Source: Bacteroidales bacterium
Lineage (GTDB): Bacteria > Bacteroidota > Bacteroidia > Bacteroidales > Bacteroidaceae
NCBI GenBank assembly: GCA_004555425.1
Contig: SFID01000110.1
Span: 1-8,947, forward strand
Reading direction: 5' to 3'
DNA length: 8,947 nt
The notes beneath the pieces were generated by a model, which worked only from the letters and a program-made list of their open reading frames with translations, made no database searches and was not told the DNA's origin. Positions within the stretch are counted from its first letter, which is position 1. Every line of letters starts with the position of its first letter. The translations under genes and the position numbers were made by a program. Of the stretch, positions 5,692 through 8,947 are shown piece after piece.

Positions 5692-7119
5692 ATGAGACAG
5701 TATTTACTCCTTTCCCTTCTCGCCCTTTGGCAATGCTTTGCCGCTGTGGCCGGAACAGTTTCTTTCTCGCCTTCGTCCGTCAATTGGCAGGCCAACACCC
5801 ATGCCGAATATGGCGCAGGCTACCTCTGGGGCGGCGTTGAAGGCCTCGAAGTGGGCCTCTACAAAGCCACGAGTACCTATTCCGTCACGCCTGGCACGGG
5901 TTCATATCTCAAGGTAAGGCAAAATCAGGTTATGGAAATCGCCACCCTGCAGGGCCAGATGATTACCAAGATTGTGGTCAACTACCAAACGCCCAAATAT
6001 ACCTCAAGCATTTACTTTGGACAGAACGGTGATGACTCTAGACTCATTGAAGCCAGTGGCACCAGCACCACTTGGGAGGGCAATGCCACACGCCTGAAGA
6101 TGAAGTTCAGCAAGGACTGCAACCTTGTATCTGTTGAAGTGACCTACGAGGGCGAAGTCAAGGAACAGGTGGCCAAACCCGTGTGCACACCAGCCTCGGG
6201 CACATACTTTGAACCCTTCGAATGGACCGCCACAACGAGCACCGAAGGCGCCACCCTGCTCTACTCCGTGAACGGTGACGAGTTTACGACCTATACAGGC
6301 CCGCTGACCATCAGCGAAGGCTGCACCATCGATGTGAAAGGCGTGAAGGATGGTGCCATCGACAGCGAAACGGTAAGTTTCAGTTATGCCTTCCGCCCCC
6401 TGACGGATGTCAGCAGCATTGCCCAGGCCAAGGAATATCTGGACACCGAAGAGGTGGTACGTTTCGTGAATCCCGTGGTGGTCACCTTCCAGAACGACAT
6501 ACAATATTATACGTACGTACGCGATGAAACTGGTTGCCTCCTCATCTACGGTATGCTGCCCAAATATGCCAACGGCGACGTGATGCGCGGTGGCTTCTAC
6601 GGCAAGATGGTGAACGACCACGGCATGCTGAAACTCGTCACTGCTGTAGATGTGGACGTCAAGACCAACGCTTCCTTCCCCGAGGCGCAGCCTGGCGAGG
6701 GCGAAGTAGAGCCCGTGCTCATTGACAAGACGGCCAATGTCAGCACCGAAATGCAGAGCCAGTATGTGGCGTTCAACAATGTGCTCTTCGACCAAGGCAA
6801 TGAGGACGTGAATCCATACATCTCCAACGGCACGCGCCTCACACTCAACAATTATTTCGGCATTGAGTATCCCGAAAACGGCATGTACTCCGTGACGGGC
6901 ATCATCTCCGTATGGAATGATGTGGTAGAACTCTACCCCATCGCCTTCTCCACCGATCCGATTGTCACCAACATTGACGCAACTCCCCTCAGCGGCAACA
7001 CGACCAAGGCTGTCTATACGCTAGACGGCAAGCGCGTGGCGAATGAGCGCGCTGGACAGCCTGGCGTTCGCATTGTCCACGAGAACGGACGAAGCTACAA
7101 GGTGCTGAAAAGGAACTAG
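5692..7119 (+). CDS. Secreted multidomain protein with chitobiase-type Ig-like domain
   Basis: 475 residues. The signal peptide MRQYLLLSLLALWQCFAAVA has likely cleavage after Ala20. Residues 21-155 form a beta-rich module of unknown family. Residues 160-234 match the chitobiase/beta-hexosaminidase C-terminal (CHB_HEX_C) Ig-like pattern: KPVCTPASGTYFEPFEW, GATLLYSVNGDEFTTYTGPLTIS, then CTIDVKGVKDGAIDS and a final Tyr strand. Residues 235-425 are again beta-rich, with VVRFVNPVVVTFQNDIQYY and YTYVRDETGCLLIYG resembling the OB-fold-like repeats common in Bacteroidetes secreted proteins. Residues 436-475 (KAVYTLDGKRVANE, ending KVLKRN) resemble the C-terminal tail of Bacteroidetes exported proteins, which in some species directs secretion or anchoring. 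No catalytic motif is visible, so it may be a binding or scaffold protein of the cell surface. It is a single-gene unit with its own promoter and leader. Confidence 0.8.
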   Translation: MRQYLLLSLLALWQCFAAVAGTVSFSPSSVNWQANTHAEYGAGYLWGGVEGLEVGLYKATSTYSVTPGTGSYLKVRQNQVMEIATLQGQMITKIVVNYQTPKYTSSIYFGQNGDDSRLIEASGTSTTWEGNATRLKMKFSKDCNLVSVEVTYEGEVKEQVAKPVCTPASGTYFEPFEWTATTSTEGATLLYSVNGDEFTTYTGPLTISEGCTIDVKGVKDGAIDSETVSFSYAFRPLTDVSSIAQAKEYLDTEEVVRFVNPVVVTFQNDIQYYTYVRDETGCLLIYGMLPKYANGDVMRGGFYGKMVNDHGMLKLVTAVDVDVKTNASFPEAQPGEGEVEPVLIDKTANVSTEMQSQYVAFNNVLFDQGNEDVNPYISNGTRLTLNNYFGIEYPENGMYSVTGIISVWNDVVELYPIAFSTDPIVTNIDATPLSGNTTKAVYTLDGKRVANERAGQPGVRIVHENGRSYKVLKRN

Positions 7120-7130
7120 GTCCTTTTCAG
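7105..7130 (+). terminator. Hairpin spanning the stop codon of the secreted protein gene
   Basis: A perfect 10-bp stem, CTGAAAAGGA (7105-7114) / TCCTTTTCAG (7121-7130), with loop ACTAGG that contains the TAG stop (7117-7119). No T-run follows, so intrinsic termination is uncertain. It may act as a 3'-end stability structure. Confidence 0.45.
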
Positions 7131-7154
7131 GAAGGCCACTCCGTCCCATAGTTT

Positions 7155-7265
7155 CAACGAAGCCTGCTGCTTTTAGTTTCAAGTTCCAATCGGTAATTTC
7201 GTTCTCAATTCTTTGTATGGTGCAAAACATGGAGAACTTTAAACTGGAGGTCGCAGGCTTCGTTG
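7155..7265. repeat. Imperfect palindrome, ~32-nt arms, possible small mobile-element remnant
   Basis: The outer 13 bp pair perfectly: CAACGAAGCCTGC at 7155-7167 and its reverse complement at 7253-7265. Seven unmatched positions follow. Then AGTTTCAAGTTC (7175-7186) pairs at 11 of 12 positions with 7234-7245. The central 47 nt do not pair. It is unrelated in sequence to the flanking elements at 7358 and 8760. An open minus-strand frame (7021-7308) crosses it but has no recognisable domain. Confidence 0.55.
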
Positions 7266-7357
7266 TATCTAGGAGCTTGGTGATATATATCGCAGCAAGG
7301 GATTCCAAATTCTAAAGGGCTCTCTCGTACTAATTGATTAGTCAAAACGGATACTGA

Positions 7358-7547
7358 AGGTAGGTTCTATAAATTAGTTTTAATGGAAGGTAGTGTTTCT
7401 ATCTTGCTTGGATGCCTTTCCGTCTCTCGCACCGTATCTTTTTGTTTTTCATTCGGTCACGTAGCCCGTTACGTTCCCTCACGAAAAGCAAAAACCTACG
7501 GCACGATAGCCGCAAATACATCGCAAGCTAATTTATAGAACCTACCT
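7358..7547 (-). repeat. Left MITE-like palindromic element (190 bp)
   Basis: It has perfect 20-bp terminal inverted repeats (7358-7377 and 7528-7547). The body folds back on itself around a centre at about 7459-7474 (CGTAG-CCCG-TTACG with one G-T pair). The arms pair through blocks such as GATG, CCGTA and TTTTTG with regularly scattered mismatches. The flanking bases are GA on both sides (7356-7357 and 7548-7549), a possible 2-bp target duplication. It has no coding capacity. Reverse-complemented, it matches the right element with about 13 substitutions and one 2-bp gap by hand count. Confidence 0.75.
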
Positions 7548-7557
7548 GAAATAGTAT

Positions 7558-7595
7558 AGGTAGGTTGCGGGCATAATCTTCTGATAGGTTCTATA
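7558..7595 (+). repeat. Fragments of the element terminal repeat
   Basis: AGGTAGGTT (7558-7566) equals bases 1-9 of the 20-bp terminal repeat, and TAGGTTCTATA (7585-7595) equals bases 4-14. Both are in the same orientation and lie just inside the left element. They may be a decayed or rearranged further end. Confidence 0.4.
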
Positions 7596-7711
7596 CGCAT
7601 CAAACGTATTTTTAGTACCAGCCCTAAACACAAACAAATAAAAGACGCCCCTCGTAATTAAAAGGCTTTGGTAGGCCACTGGTACCGCTTGGTTTAATAT
7701 TAGCATATTAT

Positions 7712-8779
7712 ATGGTTCAAGAAGACATACTCCCTATCAGAGAGAATGATTATCAACAATGGGTGAACACCCTAAAATCCCGCTTTCAGTCAGCGAAAGT
7801 TAGCGCATCGCTAAAAGTAAATAACGAGTTGTTGCGTTTTTATCTTTCGGTTGGAGAGGACATCTCCAATAATCAATTTGATAATCGCTATGGTAGCCAA
7901 TTCTACAAGCGTTTGAGTTTAGATTTGCAGCGAGCAATTCCAAACACTAAAGGCTTTTCTCCTACTAATCTGAAGTACATGAGATACTTCTATGAATTAT
8001 TCAAGGACGAAATTCAAAATCATCCACAAGTTGTGGACGAATTGATTTGCCTGCCTTGGGGACATATTCGCTATATCATAGACAACTGTAAAAATGACTC
8101 ACACAAGGCTCTCTTTTTCGTAAGTAAAACGATCGAGAATAATTGGTCAAGAGCAGTGCTTCTTAATTTTTTGGGAACCGATTTGTATGACCGGCAAGGT
8201 AAAGCTGTTACAAATTATTCCCGAACACTTCCTAATCCACAAGGCGAGTTGGCTCAACAAATCACAAAAGATCCTTACAACTTTGACTTTCTCACTCTCT
8301 CTGAAAAATACATAGAGAAAGAACTGAAAGATGCTTTGGTTACCAACATAGAGCGCTTTTTATTGGAATTGGGACAAGGGTTTGCCTATATGGGCAGAGA
8401 GTATCGAGTCAAAATTGGCAACACGGAGAAATTTATGGATATGCTTTTCTACAATGCCAAACTGCATTGCTATGTCGTTGTCGAAGTAAAAACAGAAGTA
8501 TTTGACGCGCAAAACCTCGGCCAGTTGGGTTTATATGTGTCAGCCGTAAATCATCTGATTAAATCCCCAGCCGACAATCCGACCATAGGTTTGTTGATTT
8601 GCCGGAGCAAGGATAACGTTGTTGCCAAGTATGCTTTGGAAAGTACCTCCTTGCCCATTGGTATATCCGAATATGAATTGGCTAAAGTCTATCCCCAAGA
8701 CTTCCAATCAACCTTACCCAGCATTGAACAAATCGAAAAAGAACTCAGCAAACAAGTTAAGGTAGGTTCTATAAATTAG
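7712..8779 (+). CDS. YhcG/DUF1016-family PD-(D/E)XK nuclease
   Basis: 355 residues, full length for this family. The N-terminal DUF1016 helical domain (about 10-175) shows VNNELLRFYLSVGEDIS (36-52), LSLDLQRAIPNTKGFSPTNLKYMRYFYELF (68-97), LPWGHIRYII (114-123) and WSRAVLLNFL (145-154). The C-terminal nuclease domain (about 185-330) has FLLELGQGFAYMGREYRVKI, then the catalytic set D243 (FMDMLFYN) and E258-x-K260 (VVVEVKTE). GQLGLYVSAV and NPTIGLLICRSKD follow. The active site looks intact. Family members are putative DNA nucleases found near restriction-modification loci and in mobile DNA, but their biological role is not settled. The final residues KVGSIN and the TAG stop come from the terminal repeat of the right element. 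The start is the ATG at 7712, since it precedes the family N-terminus by about 10 residues. The gene is AT-richer than those to its left. No partner gene is visible. Confidence 0.88.
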   Translation: MVQEDILPIRENDYQQWVNTLKSRFQSAKVSASLKVNNELLRFYLSVGEDISNNQFDNRYGSQFYKRLSLDLQRAIPNTKGFSPTNLKYMRYFYELFKDEIQNHPQVVDELICLPWGHIRYIIDNCKNDSHKALFFVSKTIENNWSRAVLLNFLGTDLYDRQGKAVTNYSRTLPNPQGELAQQITKDPYNFDFLTLSEKYIEKELKDALVTNIERFLLELGQGFAYMGREYRVKIGNTEKFMDMLFYNAKLHCYVVVEVKTEVFDAQNLGQLGLYVSAVNHLIKSPADNPTIGLLICRSKDNVVAKYALESTSLPIGISEYELAKVYPQDFQSTLPSIEQIEKELSKQVKVGSIN

Positions 8780-8947
8780 CTTGTGATGAGGTTTCGGCTA
8801 TCGTGCCGTAGGTTTTTGTCTTTCGTGAGGGAGCGTAGCGGGCTACGTGACCGAATGAAAAACAAAAAGATACGGTGCGAGAGGCGAAAAGGCATCCAAG
8901 CAAGATAGAAACTACCTTCCATTATAACTAATTTATAGAACCTACCT
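8760..8947 (+). repeat. Right MITE-like palindromic element (188 bp)
   Basis: The inverted partner of the left element, with perfect 20-bp terminal repeats at 8760-8779 and 8928-8947. The centre is a perfect hairpin CGTAG-CGGG-CTACG (8834-8847). The left arm blocks GATG, CGGCTATCG and CCGTAGG face CATC, GCGAGAGGCG and GATACGG on the right arm. Its first 20 bp overlap the 3' end of the nuclease gene. Transcribed, it would form a very long stem directly after the stop codon, so it may also end or stabilise the nuclease mRNA. Confidence 0.75.

Larger units (their letters stand above)
7120..7711. other. 592-bp gene-free region rich in palindromes
   Basis: From left to right it holds the palindrome at 7155-7265, a small inverted repeat ACTAAT-TG-ATTAGT (7329-7342) and the left MITE-like element (7358-7547). 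It then has fragments of the terminal repeat (7558-7595), a weak hairpin ATACG/CGTAT (7593-7609) followed by Ts, and a 7-bp inverted repeat GTACCAG (7615-7621) / CTGGTAC (7679-7685). It becomes AT-rich before the nuclease start. No gene and no clear TAnnTTTG promoter for the nuclease was found. Confidence 0.55.
7358..8947 (+). mobile_element. Putative cassette: PD-(D/E)XK nuclease between inverted MITE-like elements
   Basis: The unit begins and ends with the same 20-bp terminal repeat, AGGTAGGTTCTATAAATTAG at 7358-7377 and its complement at 8928-8947. It carries one ~190-bp copy of the same palindromic element at each end, in opposite orientation, with a single gene between. There is no transposase. 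This architecture fits either a composite mobile insertion cassette moved in trans by an unseen transposase, or an element whose own nuclease acts on the palindromes. The region is by eye markedly AT-richer than the core genes to its left, consistent with transfer. The right end coincides with the window edge, so a target duplication for the whole unit cannot be tested here. Confidence 0.6.

Noticed and set aside
6004..6795. 263-residue open frame on the minus strand inside the secreted-protein gene
   Set aside because: It is a shadow of the plus-strand gene, His/Ala/Gly-rich without any domain and without a promoter.
7021..7308. 95-residue minus-strand frame across the palindrome at 7155-7265
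   Set aside because: It overlaps the end of the secreted-protein gene, its middle is palindrome sequence, and no domain is visible. It could be part of a mobile-element gene remnant, but this cannot be supported.
7358..8947. Toxin-antitoxin or restriction-modification module around the nuclease
   Set aside because: No partner gene (antitoxin, methyltransferase or specificity subunit) lies between the two elements, and none is visible upstream of them in the window.

Overview
The window looks like chromosomal DNA of a Bacteroidetes bacterium, most likely Prevotella, Bacteroides or a close relative. Three things point that way. Several promoters fit the Bacteroidetes sigma factor -7 consensus TAnnTTTG. 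The genes lack clear Shine-Dalgarno sequences. The recR / small membrane protein / family-2 glycosyltransferase / GNAT order, and the secreted protein with a Bacteroidetes-style C-terminal tail, are typical of that group. Taxonomy is inferred from these features only.

Layout. At 1-516 there is the 3' end of an unrecognised gene, a hairpin terminator usable in both directions, and tRNA-Arg(UCU) on the minus strand with a clear promoter. At 517-1560 (minus) lies a lipoprotein polysaccharide deacetylase. A 378-bp divergent intergenic region holds promoters for it and for recR. At 1939-4805 (plus) is a tight cluster: recR (recombinational repair), a four-helix membrane protein, a GT2 glycosyltransferase with an unusual C-terminal domain, and a GNAT acetyltransferase, closed by a Rho-independent terminator at 4833-4867. 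At 4806-5116 is a noncoding stretch with about five imperfect ~20-bp repeats. At 5117-5536 is a Fur-superfamily repressor whose terminator overlaps its stop codon. At 5692-7119 is a secreted 475-residue protein with a chitobiase-type Ig-like domain, preceded by a promoter and a structured 5' leader.

The accessory part is 7120-8947. It is visibly AT-richer than the rest. A YhcG/DUF1016-type PD-(D/E)XK nuclease (7712-8779) sits between two ~190-bp copies of one MITE-like element placed in inverted orientation (7358-7547 and 8760-8947). Each copy has a perfect 20-bp terminal inverted repeat and is itself a long imperfect palindrome. The stop codon and last six residues of the nuclease are written in the terminal repeat of the right-hand copy. 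No transposase is visible. The whole 1590-bp unit therefore looks like a palindrome-nuclease-palindrome mobile cassette, superficially like the pairing of RAYT transposases with REP palindromes but with a different enzyme. This is the most interesting part of the window. A second, unrelated palindrome lies just upstream at 7155-7265.

All base counts and pairings were made by eye. No database search was possible.
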